NCBI GenBank assembly: GCA_963972195.1
Contig: CAXATH010000009.1
Location: 71,143-135,142, forward strand
Direction: 5' to 3'
DNA: 64,000 nucleotides
Source of the DNA: Litorimonas sp963972195
GTDB taxonomy: Bacteria; Pseudomonadota; Alphaproteobacteria; Caulobacterales; Maricaulaceae
Shown piece after piece: positions 36,225-45,236 of the stretch (positions are counted from its first letter, which is position 1; each line of letters starts with the position of its first letter). A program made the translations under genes and the position numbers. The notes under the pieces are model-generated. The model was not told the origin of the DNA, ran no database searches, and worked only from the letters and a program-made list of their open reading frames with translations.

Positions 36225-37274
36225 ATGCCAGAGTCAAAATCAGAGACAAACTCCAAAGCCCAAAAAGGTCTTAGCTATTCAGATGCCGGAGTAAATATCG
36301 ATGAGGGCGACCGCTTGGTCGACGCGATCAAACCTCTCGCCAAATCCACCCGGCGTCCGGGCGCGGACGCGGCCCTCGGCGGTTTTGGCGGCGCCTTCGA
36401 TTTAAAGGCCGCTGGTTTTAAAGACCCCGTCCTGATCTCAGGAACCGATGGTGTGGGCACGAAACTGCGCATCGCGATTGATACAGGCAAGCTCGACACG
36501 GTGGGCATTGATCTCGTTGCCATGTGCGTCAATGACGTCTTGGCACAAGGCGCTGAACCTCTTTTCTTTTTAGATTATTTTGCGACAGGCCGCCTCGACA
36601 CTGAAAAAGCCAAGGATGTGGTCTCCGGTATTGCGGAAGGATGCCGCCAGGCCGGCGCGGCCTTGATAGGTGGAGAAACGGCGGAAATGCCGGGCATGTA
36701 TGATGGGGATGATTTTGATCTGGCCGGGTTCGTGGTCGGCGCTGTGGAACGGGACGCCATCCTTCCGCGCCATCAGGACATGTCCGCCGGGGATATCTTA
36801 ATCGGCGTCGCCTCTTCCGGCCCGCATTCCAATGGCTATTCCCTCATCCGCAAAGTCGTCGAGGTTTCCGGCCTGTCCTGGGACGCTCCCTCGCCTTTTG
36901 CCGAAGGTCAATCTCTGGGCGCGTCGCTTATGGCGCCGACGAAAATTTATATTAAATCCATTCTGCCTTTGATTCAGGATGGATTGGTCAGCGGATTGGC
37001 GCACATCACCGGGGGCGGACTAACGGATAATACGCCGCGCATGCTACCAGATACGCTGAAACCTGAATTCGATTTTGGGTCATGGCCGCGCCCTGCCGTA
37101 TTCAATTGGTTGCAAGAAACGGGCGGTATCGCCGAAGACGAAATGCGCCGTGCCTTCAATTGCGGGATTGGCCTCGTGCTTTGTGTGAAGCCGGGGGATG
37201 AGGACAAGGTTTTGTTAAAACTGAAAGAAAGCGGCGAATCCGCTTGGACCATTGGAACCCTTAAGTCGGCCTGA
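36225..37274 (+). CDS. purM: Phosphoribosylformylglycinamidine cyclo-ligase (AIR synthetase)
   Basis: Purine synthesis step 5: makes AIR from FGAM with ATP. The protein has 349 residues, as usual. Conserved segments are SYSDAGVNIDEGD, GFGGAF, ISGTDGVGTKLRIA, CVNDVLAQGAEPLFFLDY and SGPHSNGYSLIR. purN follows two bases after the stop, so the two form one operon. Confidence 0.96.
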   Translation: MPESKSETNSKAQKGLSYSDAGVNIDEGDRLVDAIKPLAKSTRRPGADAALGGFGGAFDLKAAGFKDPVLISGTDGVGTKLRIAIDTGKLDTVGIDLVAMCVNDVLAQGAEPLFFLDYFATGRLDTEKAKDVVSGIAEGCRQAGAALIGGETAEMPGMYDGDDFDLAGFVVGAVERDAILPRHQDMSAGDILIGVASSGPHSNGYSLIRKVVEVSGLSWDAPSPFAEGQSLGASLMAPTKIYIKSILPLIQDGLVSGLAHITGGGLTDNTPRMLPDTLKPEFDFGSWPRPAVFNWLQETGGIAEDEMRRAFNCGIGLVLCVKPGDEDKVLLKLKESGESAWTIGTLKSA

Positions 37275-37276
37275 GT

Positions 37277-37870
37277 ATGACTGCCCGGAAAATAAAGACA
37301 GCCATCCTCATTTCCGGACGCGGCTCCAATATGGTGGCTTTGGTTGAAGCGGCACGACTGGAGACTTATCCCGCCGAGATTGTCGGAGTTATCTCAAATA
37401 AACCGAATGCGGCGGGATTGGAAAAGGCGCAGGCTTTGAATATTCCGACAGCTGTTATCGACCATACTGACTATTCTGACCGGGAAACTTTCGAACAGGA
37501 TTTGCATGAAAAGCTATTAGCTCTGGAGGCGGAATTGGTGTGCTGCGCGGGATTTATGCGCGTCCTGACGCCTTGGTTCGTCTCGCGCTGGGAAAACCGG
37601 CTGATTAATATACACCCATCACTTTTGCCCAAATATAAGGGTCTTCAAACCCATCAACGCGCAATTGATGCTGGGGATAAAGAGACAGGGTGTTCCGTCC
37701 ATTGGGTCACAGAGGATCTGGACGCCGGCGCTGTTATCCTGCAAGAATCCGTCCAAATCGCGCCACATGATACGGCGGAACTCCTCGCCGCGAGGCTTTT
37801 GCCTATCGAGCTCTCGCTCTATCCGGAAGCTCTCGAAATAGTGGCGTCAAAGTTACGATCTCCTCAATAG
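37277..37870 (+). CDS. purN: Phosphoribosylglycinamide formyltransferase
   Basis: Purine synthesis step 3, using 10-formyl-THF. The protein has 197 residues. The phosphate-binding GRGSNM loop is at residues 14-19, and the catalytic triad is Asn111, His113 (NIHPSLLPKYKG) and Asp149 (TEDLDAGAV). Coupled to purM. Confidence 0.96.
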   Translation: MTARKIKTAILISGRGSNMVALVEAARLETYPAEIVGVISNKPNAAGLEKAQALNIPTAVIDHTDYSDRETFEQDLHEKLLALEAELVCCAGFMRVLTPWFVSRWENRLINIHPSLLPKYKGLQTHQRAIDAGDKETGCSVHWVTEDLDAGAVILQESVQIAPHDTAELLAARLLPIELSLYPEALEIVASKLRSPQ

Positions 37871-38019
37871 ATTTTTTGCTTTTGGTCTTAAATCTCTCAA
37901 CGTCTTGTTAATCATAAACCCTAAGTCCGTTTAAACTCCTGCCATGTTATAAGCTATCTTCGTGTAGGGGGTTTTGCGAATCTCGCGTCCTCATCACGTA
38001 ATATAATTTGGATGGGGCC

Positions 38020-39501
38020 ATGGGAAACACAGATGAAATGAAGTCTTTACTTCACCGATACCGAAAAAATGAAAAAGGCAACATGGCTCTCACCATGTCC
38101 TTGAGCGCCATGGTTATTCTCAGCGCCGTGGGCGCCGCCGTGGATTATTCTGTGGTCGCCAATGCCGATAGCCGCGCGCAATCTATCGCAGACGCGAGCG
38201 CTCTGGCTGCCGCTATTCATGTCAAAAATAACGGCAACAAGCCGAGTAACAAATCGGAAGGCCTGATCGGCACCTACACAGCCAAGGAACTCGGCTATGA
38301 CGTCTCAGGATGGGTAGAAAATGGCCCGGACGGTGTGGACGTAGAAATTATCTATGACGATGACGCGCTGGAAGCGACTGTGGTTGTCGAGGGCAAAACC
38401 AAGCCGACTTTCTCACAAGTCATGGGGCATAAAAACCTCAACTTCAAAGCTTCCGCAACCGTGAAATATTCTCAAGTCGAGCTTAAAAACCCAGCCAGTA
38501 TTGCGCTTGTTCTGGATTCTTCAGGTTCTATGGCCTGGGATGATCGTGTTGATCCTGTTCAATCAAATGATGAATATGAGTCAAGCTCGCGAACACCAAA
38601 TGCCGTTTCGCGGAATGAGTCTCTTATTACTGCGGCTTCAAATTTCATGAACCGATTGGAACCTTTGGAAAAGGGTGCAAATGGGAAGCGTGTGGTTCGA
38701 ACAGGTATGTATGCGTATAACAGCAGCTATCAGCCCTCTCGCTCAAGTCCTTTGCAATGGGGCGCATTGTCAACAAGCAAGAATTCAAAGCTTGCCAAAC
38801 TACCGGCAAGTGGGGGGACAAACTCCAGCTCGGCTATGTCCGAGGTTGTTCTTGATATGGTCGGCGAAGATTTACGTCATAAAAATGAAAGCGGCGATGG
38901 AAACCCCTTTAAATATGTCGTGTTGATGACAGACGGCGCCAATAATGAAACCCATTATGGCTCTGGCGGATGCACGACCAAAAGCCGCCCGCGTCACAAA
39001 CATTGGCGATACACCTATCAATGGTATCAAGGTTGGTACTCTTATTACGAATATTCGCATTCCCGTTTTAAACCGAGGCACGAACCGGGCCGGTATGAGG
39101 TTGAAGATTGGAAAGAAATAGAAGTCGGGCCAGGATTTGATGAGGATACAACGTGTGAATATACGTCGTCCTATGACACAGCCACCATTGCATCTTGTCA
39201 AGCGCTTGCGGCTCAAGGCGTCAAAGTCTTCACCATCGGCTATGGTCTGGAACCTGGATATTATCACATGCGCGATTCCTCGCCGAGGGATTACTCAGTG
39301 AATTACGACTATACGATTTATGAAAGATATCACGTCGAGATCAAAAAGCCGGTTACGGATAGGGCTTATGCGATGTTGAAAACTTGCGCTGATGATTCCG
39401 GCGGCAAATTTTACAAAGCCAAAGACGCAGGTGAACTCGAAAAAGCGTTCAACAATATCGGTTCTGATATCGTTAACGAGGTTATCCGACTTTCCAACTA
39501 G
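38020..39501 (+). CDS. TadG-like pilus-assembly protein with vWA domain
   Basis: About 493 residues. A TadE/TadG-like N-terminal membrane helix (GNMALTMSLSAMVILSAVGAAVDYSVV) precedes a von Willebrand A domain with the MIDAS motif DSSGSM (Asp166). Between the vWA halves lies an unusual Tyr/Trp/His/Arg-rich insertion (about residues 325-365: HWRYTYQWYQGWYSYYEYSH then RFKPRHEPGRYE). The C-terminus contains a typical vWA end with FYKAKDAGELEKAF. No other tad genes are adjacent. Start ATG 38020 has GGATGGGG upstream. Confidence 0.8.
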   Translation: MGNTDEMKSLLHRYRKNEKGNMALTMSLSAMVILSAVGAAVDYSVVANADSRAQSIADASALAAAIHVKNNGNKPSNKSEGLIGTYTAKELGYDVSGWVENGPDGVDVEIIYDDDALEATVVVEGKTKPTFSQVMGHKNLNFKASATVKYSQVELKNPASIALVLDSSGSMAWDDRVDPVQSNDEYESSSRTPNAVSRNESLITAASNFMNRLEPLEKGANGKRVVRTGMYAYNSSYQPSRSSPLQWGALSTSKNSKLAKLPASGGTNSSSAMSEVVLDMVGEDLRHKNESGDGNPFKYVVLMTDGANNETHYGSGGCTTKSRPRHKHWRYTYQWYQGWYSYYEYSHSRFKPRHEPGRYEVEDWKEIEVGPGFDEDTTCEYTSSYDTATIASCQALAAQGVKVFTIGYGLEPGYYHMRDSSPRDYSVNYDYTIYERYHVEIKKPVTDRAYAMLKTCADDSGGKFYKAKDAGELEKAFNNIGSDIVNEVIRLSN

Positions 39502-39541
39502 CTATTTACCAATATTAGAAATTTGCTCACGCAGTGCAAAT

Positions 39542-39572
39542 AAAAAGGCCGGGTCAAATACCCGGCCTTTTT
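39542..39572. terminator. Bidirectional terminator between tadG-like and ndk
   Basis: AAAAAGGCCGGG (39542-39553) pairs perfectly with CCCGGCCTTTTT (39561-39572) around a 7-base loop, with A- and T-tracts on both sides. It serves both convergent genes. Confidence 0.93.
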
Positions 39573-39596
39573 TATTTTTAAATTGTCTCAAAAGAC

Positions 39597-40019
39597 TTAG
39601 CCAACGATTTCATCGTCAGAGAAGAAGAAAGGAATTTCTTCTGCGGCTGTTTCCGGCGCGTCAGACCCGTGAACGGTATTGGCGTCGATGCTTTCGGCGA
39701 ATTCAGCGCGGATAGTCCCGGCGGCTGCCTCTTTCGGGTTGGTAGCGCCCATGACCTCGCGGTATTTCGCGATCGCGTCTTCGCCTTCTAGGACCTGAAC
39801 CACAACCGGACCAGACGTCATGAACTCGACAAGGTCGTTATAGAACGGACGCTCTTTATGAACGGCGTAAAATCCGCCGGCTTGCTCTTTGGAAAGCTGA
39901 ATACGTTTTTGCGCAATGATGCGAAGACCGGCGTCTTCGATTTTAGCATTTACTTTGCCAGTGATATTGCGTTTTGTAGCGTCAGGTTTGACGATTGAGA
40001 ATGTGCGTTGGACGGCCAT
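39597..40019 (-). CDS. ndk: Nucleoside diphosphate kinase
   Basis: Transfers gamma-phosphate from ATP to other NDPs. The protein has 140 residues. The phosphohistidine is His117 in NTVHGSDAPE, with KPDATKR at the N-terminus. Single gene with a terminator downstream. Confidence 0.97.
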   Translation of the reverse strand: MAVQRTFSIVKPDATKRNITGKVNAKIEDAGLRIIAQKRIQLSKEQAGGFYAVHKERPFYNDLVEFMTSGPVVVQVLEGEDAIAKYREVMGATNPKEAAAGTIRAEFAESIDANTVHGSDAPETAAEEIPFFFSDDEIVG

Positions 40020-40125
40020 TTTGGGGCGCTCCTTTATGGGTTAATCTTGGCGCACCCGATAATGCGCGTTTCCCTTTATGTAAAGCCGTGTTAGCTGTCG
40101 CAAATCCATTATATAAACTCTATCC

Positions 40126-42018
40126 ATGCTTCATATAAACGATCTCACTTACCGCATTGAAGGCCGCCCGCTCTTCCAACAAGCGACTCTGGCCATAAAT
40201 GAAGGCGACAAAGTCGGCCTTGTAGGCCGAAACGGCACGGGTAAATCTACGCTGTTCCGCCTTATCAAAGGCGAAATTAGCGAAGATGACGGCAGCATCT
40301 CTTTGCGCCGCAATATGAAACTGGGCGTGGTCGATCAGGAAGTGCCGAGCGGGCCGCAGACGCTGTTACAAACAGTGCTAGACGCCGATAAAGAACGCTC
40401 CGCGCTACTCGCCGAAGCCGAAACCGCCAAGGATCCGCTGCGTATTGCGGCCATCCATACCCGCCTCGGCGATATCGAGGCCTATTCAGCTGAGGCGCGG
40501 GCGGGCGCTATCCTGTCGGGTCTGGGCTTTGACGGAGAGGATCAGCTGCGTCCCTGCTCTGATTTTTCCGGCGGGTGGCGGATGCGCGTGGCGCTCGCGG
40601 CCATGCTGTTTGCCCGTCCGGATATGCTCCTGCTGGATGAGCCGACCAATTATCTGGATGTCGAAGGCGCCGTCTGGCTGGAATCCCATATCCGGAAATA
40701 TCCCGGAACGGCCTTCATGATTTCCCATGACCGGGATTTCCTGAACCGGGCCGTCACGCATATTGCGCACTTACGCGGCGGCAAGCTTTTTTCCTATACG
40801 GGCGGTTATGACGAGTTTGAGCGTCAGCTCGCCGAGCAAAACCGCCTTAACATGGCGCTGATGGCCAAGCAGGAGGATGAGCGGCGTCACCTGGAAGCTT
40901 TCGTCAACCGGTTCCGGGCGCAGGCCTCCAAGGCCAAACAGGCGCAGAGCCGGATGAAGAAGCTGGAGAAAATGCAGCCCGTCGCGACGATCATCAGCGA
41001 TCCGATTGCCCCGATCAGCCTGCCCGGGCCGGAGCGCAGCCTCTCCCCGCCCATCATAAAATTCAATGACGTGAAACTAGGCTATGACGATGTCACGGTC
41101 CTACGCGGTCTCAATCAACGCATTGACCATGATGACCGCATCGGGCTTTTGGGGAAAAACGGACAAGGCAAATCCACATTTGCCAAAGCCGTAATGGGCC
41201 ATTTGGAGGCGCAGGACGGCTATATCAAACGCCATAAAAAGCTCGAAATCGGCTATTTCGCCCAGCATCAGGTCGACGCCCTCAATCCGAACCAATCGGC
41301 CTATGACCATATACTGGAGTTGATGCCGGAAGCGACGGAAGCCGAACGCCGCGCGCGGCTCGCCTCTTTCGGTCTCGGCTTTGAGAAATCAGAGACAAAG
41401 GCCGGGGATCTGTCCGGCGGCGAAAAAGCGCGCCTGCTGTTCTCTCTCATCGGGTTTCATAACCCGCATTTGCTTGTGCTCGACGAGCCGACAAACAATC
41501 TCGACATTGACAGCCGGGCGGAGCTGACTCGCTCCCTCAACGAATATAATGGCGCGGTGTTGTTGATCTCCCATGACCGGTCCCTGCTGGAAACCGTGGT
41601 GGACAGGCTCTGGCTGGTCGATCAGGGCACGGTCACGACTTTCGAAGGCTCGCTGGAAGATTACCGAACCCTGCAACTGGAAAAGGAAAGGCGTGAGAAA
41701 AGCGCCTCTTCGGGCGAAGATGAAAGAAAGCTCGCCCGCAAACGATCCGCAGAGGCGCGGGCGAAAATTGCGCCCTTGAAAAAGGCCGCTGAAAGGATCG
41801 AAAAGCAGATCGAAGCCACACAATCCAAGATGAAAGCCACCGACAAGGCCCTCTCCGTCGAAGGCCTCTACGCCAAAGATCCGGACATGGCGGTGCAGCT
41901 CTCGCAAAACCGCGCCGATTTGGAGCGCAAACTCGACGCCTTGGAATTGGAATGGCTCGAAGCGCTGGAAGTCTATGAGCAAGCCCACCGCGCTGAAGGG
42001 CTCGGCGACCTCACCTGA
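40126..42018 (+). CDS. ABC-F family ATPase (Uup/EttA-like)
   Basis: A 630-residue soluble protein with two ABC ATPase domains: GRNGTGKST (first Walker A) and GKNGQGKST (second), signatures SGGWRMRVALA and SGGEKARLLF, and both Walker B motifs LLLDEPTNYLD and LVLDEPTNNLD. A charged coiled-coil C-terminal domain (residues about 540-630) is present, as in Uup. ABC-F proteins act on ribosomes or branched DNA and not in transport. No resistance context is visible, so a housekeeping role is likely. Confidence 0.93.
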   Translation: MLHINDLTYRIEGRPLFQQATLAINEGDKVGLVGRNGTGKSTLFRLIKGEISEDDGSISLRRNMKLGVVDQEVPSGPQTLLQTVLDADKERSALLAEAETAKDPLRIAAIHTRLGDIEAYSAEARAGAILSGLGFDGEDQLRPCSDFSGGWRMRVALAAMLFARPDMLLLDEPTNYLDVEGAVWLESHIRKYPGTAFMISHDRDFLNRAVTHIAHLRGGKLFSYTGGYDEFERQLAEQNRLNMALMAKQEDERRHLEAFVNRFRAQASKAKQAQSRMKKLEKMQPVATIISDPIAPISLPGPERSLSPPIIKFNDVKLGYDDVTVLRGLNQRIDHDDRIGLLGKNGQGKSTFAKAVMGHLEAQDGYIKRHKKLEIGYFAQHQVDALNPNQSAYDHILELMPEATEAERRARLASFGLGFEKSETKAGDLSGGEKARLLFSLIGFHNPHLLVLDEPTNNLDIDSRAELTRSLNEYNGAVLLISHDRSLLETVVDRLWLVDQGTVTTFEGSLEDYRTLQLEKERREKSASSGEDERKLARKRSAEARAKIAPLKKAAERIEKQIEATQSKMKATDKALSVEGLYAKDPDMAVQLSQNRADLERKLDALELEWLEALEVYEQAHRAEGLGDLT

Positions 42019-42123
42019 GCGACAAGATGACGCCGCAAACTCTGCGCACTTGGCTTTAGCGCGTTTGTAAAGGCTGTATAAACCAGTCTTTGATAGGGTT
42101 GCCACACGTTACTTGGTTTTGCG

Positions 42124-42981
42124 ATGTTCGGTTTGGATATTTTTAGAAAAAATATGATCCAGGAAGCAGAGGCTTTGGCCTGCTTTGACCTCATGGCGTG
42201 GCTCATTCCCAAATGCGGCCAGCCCAGAGCGCCGAAAGTCCCCTCTCCGCTATGCCGCGCGCCGCGCCTGACGGATATATGCTGGACGGCGTCCGATTCC
42301 CGTCCACCTTTGGTCTGGGCCAAAAATATCCTGACAGACATTAAACGTGACAGCGGTCTGGAAGACTGGAACGTTCAAATCATGGACCCGACAGGCGCGC
42401 AGACCCATTTGAAAACTGTCTCGCCCCGCGGCGAAAACCCTTCGTCCTCGTCTATTTCCTATCAGCTTGACCGCTATGGGCGCCCCGTCATTCCCTTCAA
42501 TTCCGCGCAATGCCATGCGGGCGGAGAGTTTGCGGCTTATGTCATCTGGAAGCTCGCAGAGCTGAAACGCGCAAAATATGAACCGGCGGAGACGACCGAT
42601 GCTTTCTCCGGTTCCCTACTGACGATTGTCAGCGCCGCCCATAGCGGACAGGGCTTTCACCTCCTGCCGATGAGCAAACTGATCCGTAAAAAACTACTGC
42701 CGGAAAACGCCAGTTCAGCCCTGACCTCAAAACAGGTTCAGTTGAGGTTGATCTTTGCCGCCTGTATCGGCCTTCGCGCCCTCAACCGCTCGCCCGAGCA
42801 AATCATCGCCGCCTATGGCTGCCTGACCTCTCGGTCGCAAAGGCGCAAAATCAGGGCGGCCTGTGAGCAGATAGAGAGTTTTGACGCCGAGCTGAAAAAG
42901 CTTCAGCTCATGTGCGCCACACCCCGGCGCCGCGAACGGCTTGAAAAACAGATGCTCGAAAATCAAATGAAAGTGGCCTAG
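42124..42981 (+). CDS. Hypothetical cytoplasmic protein
   Basis: A 285-residue protein without recognised domains. It has a short hydrophobic/aromatic N-terminus (FDLMAWLIPKCGQPRAPK), a middle region ending RYGRPVIPFNSAQCHAGGEFAAYVIWKL, and a basic, helical, possibly coiled-coil C-terminus (about 225-285; RSQRRKIRAACEQIESFDAEL). Five or more Cys are scattered. Its stop overlaps the convergent lipoprotein by 4 bases. I could not assign a family. Confidence 0.6.
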   Translation: MFGLDIFRKNMIQEAEALACFDLMAWLIPKCGQPRAPKVPSPLCRAPRLTDICWTASDSRPPLVWAKNILTDIKRDSGLEDWNVQIMDPTGAQTHLKTVSPRGENPSSSSISYQLDRYGRPVIPFNSAQCHAGGEFAAYVIWKLAELKRAKYEPAETTDAFSGSLLTIVSAAHSGQGFHLLPMSKLIRKKLLPENASSALTSKQVQLRLIFAACIGLRALNRSPEQIIAAYGCLTSRSQRRKIRAACEQIESFDAELKKLQLMCATPRRRERLEKQMLENQMKVA

Positions 42982-43466
42982 CCGCAATTCAGCGCCTGAA
43001 CATAGCCCTCTTCATCCAATTCGACCGTCAGGCGGTCTTCCTCTGCCGGCCCGAGAGCGATACGGTCCTCGACCGTTCGGATTGACGGCGCGTAAAGGGA
43101 TTGCCCCGGCAGAAAGTCGCGAACCTCCAAAAAGGGCGGATCCGGATCGATTCCGGCGATAAAGCCGTCCTCAAAATCCTCGGTCGAGGCCGGTTTGATC
43201 ACCCGCTTCCACCCCGGCAAACCCGCAATATAAATCGCCCCTTCATGCTGCCCCAGCAAGCCCTGATAAAGCTGTGACTGGCAGGCATCCACGGGTTGGA
43301 GGCGCGGCGTCGGCGACGGATTGAGATAGGCCGGCCGAACATACTGCCCCTGCCCCGGACGAATTTGCTGCACCGGATAGGCATTATAGGGCGTGCCGAT
43401 AGGCCCAGAAGCGCAGGCCGACAGACCGATGAAGGCTGAGGAGATTATGAGAGAACGGAGAATCAC
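42978..43466 (-). CDS. Lipoprotein of unknown function
   Basis: A 162-residue lipoprotein with a clear signal peptide and lipobox (SAFIGLSAC at about residue 18). The mature protein is Pro/Gln-rich at first (TPYNAYPVQQIRPGQGQYVRP) and then acidic, ending with a conserved-looking LDEEGYVQALNCG. The start is GTG 43466. An inverted repeat of CACCCACC/GGTGGGTG lies just upstream (43464-43521), overlapping the start. No family recognised. Confidence 0.7.
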   Translation of the reverse strand: MILRSLIISSAFIGLSACASGPIGTPYNAYPVQQIRPGQGQYVRPAYLNPSPTPRLQPVDACQSQLYQGLLGQHEGAIYIAGLPGWKRVIKPASTEDFEDGFIAGIDPDPPFLEVRDFLPGQSLYAPSIRTVEDRIALGPAEEDRLTVELDEEGYVQALNCG

Positions 43467-43706
43467 CCACCCATGGTCGCGGATAAGCCTTTACGCTTGG
43501 TTAACCATGATGGGGTGGGTGGTATGGAGAATTTAAGGTCATTGTGAAAGGAACCAATTTAATTGAATACTATATCACTTCAATTAGTTTCAATAAGCCA
43601 AAAGTATTCTGGCTGCTCGTCAACTAGTATTGAAATGATAAGCATTCTAATAGATGATAAATAAAATCAGTTTTGCCAAAAAAGCATAACTAATCTGAGA
43701 AATATA
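43467..43706. other. AT-rich intergenic stretch with an inverted repeat
   Basis: Holds the CACCCACC...GGTGGGTG inverted repeat at its left end, then 180 bases that are markedly AT-rich, unlike the surrounding genes, and contains no gene that I can support. It marks the left boundary of the accessory segment. Confidence 0.5.
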
Positions 43707-44552
43707 ATGGCAATAACTGATGATATTTCCCGATCCACTACTCGTATTGAGAATACTGAAAGTAATGGATCAATATCTACAGGAACAGGCTTTTTCTGGC
43801 GCTTTTCGGAGCATCCGGGAGATTTTTGGGTTGTCACAAACAGGCATGTCCTTGCGGAGCATAAAACACTCTCGGTTACCTTTGACCTTCAATTAGCCCC
43901 ACCAAAAGAAAACGTGAAATCTATAATCGTGACTAATGAGAATCCTAATGTAATCGAGCATCCAGACCCAACAGTGGATTTAGCTGCGATCTGGCTTGTG
44001 CCATTTGCTCAAAGTGAAATAAACGGCACCCGTCCACGTATTGCTTGTATAACGAGAGAAAATTTAATTACCGAAGACTTCTTAAATGACTTAACTGCTG
44101 TAGAGCCAGTATTGATGGTAGGTTACCCCAACGGCCTTTATGATGAAGCTAACAACAAGCCCATTGTTAGGAGTGGTATAACAGCGACAGCTGCTTACAG
44201 AAAATATATGGGTAAAAGACAGTTTATGATCGACTGTGCTTGTTATCCCGGGTCAAGTGGCTCGCCTGTTTATATTTATCGATCAAATCCTTGGAAAAGT
44301 AGATCCACTGGGCAGTTGAGAATGGGTGTGCCGCCTGAAGCGTTTGCGGGAGTATTGTTCAGCGGCCCATTTATAAACCAAAAGGGCGAGATTCAACGCT
44401 TTGACGGTTCTCCAACAGACGATAAAATCAACGTCCAGTCTATGATGCACTTAGGCCACGTCATTGATGCTCGAGAGATTTTAGAAATGGAGGACTTGGC
44501 AAAAGATTTAATCCGCGAAAAATGGCGAAGCAGTGGCCTAGAGCAAAATTAA
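43707..44552 (+). CDS. Trypsin-like serine protease, orphan
   Basis: A 281-residue chymotrypsin-fold peptidase without signal peptide. The triad appears as His in VVTNRHVLA (about residue 47), Asp in TVDLAAIWL (about 92) and Ser in CYPGSSGSPVY (about 180), typical of the trypsin_2 family, close to DegP/HtrA-like cores but with no PDZ domain. The sequence is AT-rich compared with its neighbours (one 60-base line counted at 24 G/C) and lies in a repeat-rich island, suggesting acquisition. It lacks neighbours that could be effectors, so the substrate is unknown; a cytoplasmic or defence-associated protease is possible. Confidence 0.82.
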   Translation: MAITDDISRSTTRIENTESNGSISTGTGFFWRFSEHPGDFWVVTNRHVLAEHKTLSVTFDLQLAPPKENVKSIIVTNENPNVIEHPDPTVDLAAIWLVPFAQSEINGTRPRIACITRENLITEDFLNDLTAVEPVLMVGYPNGLYDEANNKPIVRSGITATAAYRKYMGKRQFMIDCACYPGSSGSPVYIYRSNPWKSRSTGQLRMGVPPEAFAGVLFSGPFINQKGEIQRFDGSPTDDKINVQSMMHLGHVIDAREILEMEDLAKDLIREKWRSSGLEQN

Positions 44553-44620
44553 GAGGTTCTACGAGCACTATTCCCGATTTTTTTACATAATAGGAGGTAT
44601 GCAAAAACTGGGAAATTTGG

Positions 44621-44815
44621 ACCCCCTCATCCGGCCCTCCGGGCCACCCTTTCGCGTAGAATGATTATCAATCATTCTTTGGCTCAAATCCCCGTGGGAG
44701 AAGGGAAATTGTGCCAACGCCTATTCTTCGTCCCTCGCCCTGCATTCACTTATAAATCGACCGTTCCTATCCCCTCTCCCATGGGGAGAGGGTGGCAAAA
44801 GGCCGGGTGAGAGGC
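44621..44815. repeat. Inverted palindromic doublet, CTCACCCGGCC type
   Basis: Two related units in opposite orientation about 100 bases apart: CCCTCATCCGGCCC (from 44624) and its relative CCGGGTGAGAGG (to 44815). The interior holds AATGATT-ATC-AATCATT (perfect 7-base arms, 44659-44675) and CCCTCTCCCATGGGGAGAGGG (44772-44792). This layout is typical of small palindromic elements of alphaproteobacteria. No open frame is inside. Confidence 0.6.
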
Positions 44816-44861
44816 TGCGATGTCTCTAAAGATTACCCGTCCTCAAGGTTGGGCGCCCCTT

Positions 44862-44901
44862 CTTCCGTCATTGCAAGACCCCGTTCTTGCAATCCATCTC
44901 C
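44862..44901 (-). repeat. REP-like hairpin 1, left of the GIY-YIG gene
   Basis: Read on the minus strand: GGAGATGG then ATTGCAAGA-loop-TCTTGCAAT then GACGGAAG. The stem (44870-44878 with 44885-44893) is 9 perfect pairs. Same family as REP 2-6; compared with REP2, two stem pairs have changed on both sides (compensatory). It lies 30 bases downstream of the GIY-YIG stop. Confidence 0.75.
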
Positions 44902-44931
44902 GGGTGTTTGCTACGCGCCCCAATGGCGGTA

Positions 44932-45222
44932 TTAATCATCAAATTCTAAAACAATCTCTTTCCAGTCTGGATTATGTTTCTCAATCGTGTTGATTTTCCA
45001 TTGGCGGGGCCATCCCTTCATCGTTTTCTCTCTTTGAATAGCGTCCGTGATCAGGTCGTAGCGATTGAACCAAACCAGGCGGGTGACGTCAAAATCGGCG
45101 GAAAAACCTTCATTCTGTTTTTCTTTATGTTCTCGCAGGCGTTCGCCAAGATTGTTCGTAACGCCGAGGTAAATTGCGCCTTTCTTTCGGTTGCAGAGGA
45201 GATAAACGTAACCATAGCGCAT
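44932..45222 (-). CDS. GIY-YIG family nuclease, REP-flanked
   Basis: A 96-residue single-domain GIY-YIG endonuclease. Catalytic pattern: YVY (residues 5-7) and YLG (18-20) as the GIY and YIG motifs, Arg28/Arg30, His32, and Glu65 in QREKTMKGW. It belongs to the small COG2827-like group of stand-alone nucleases. Its ATG is only 15 bases from REP2 and its stop 30 bases from REP1, so the gene plus both repeats form a compact 415-bp unit (44862-45276). No good ribosome site precedes the ATG. Probable role: nicking or cutting the related hairpins (inference). Confidence 0.85.
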   Translation of the reverse strand: MRYGYVYLLCNRKKGAIYLGVTNNLGERLREHKEKQNEGFSADFDVTRLVWFNRYDLITDAIQREKTMKGWPRQWKINTIEKHNPDWKEIVLEFDD

Positions 45223-45236
45223 TGAGGCAGATTGCA

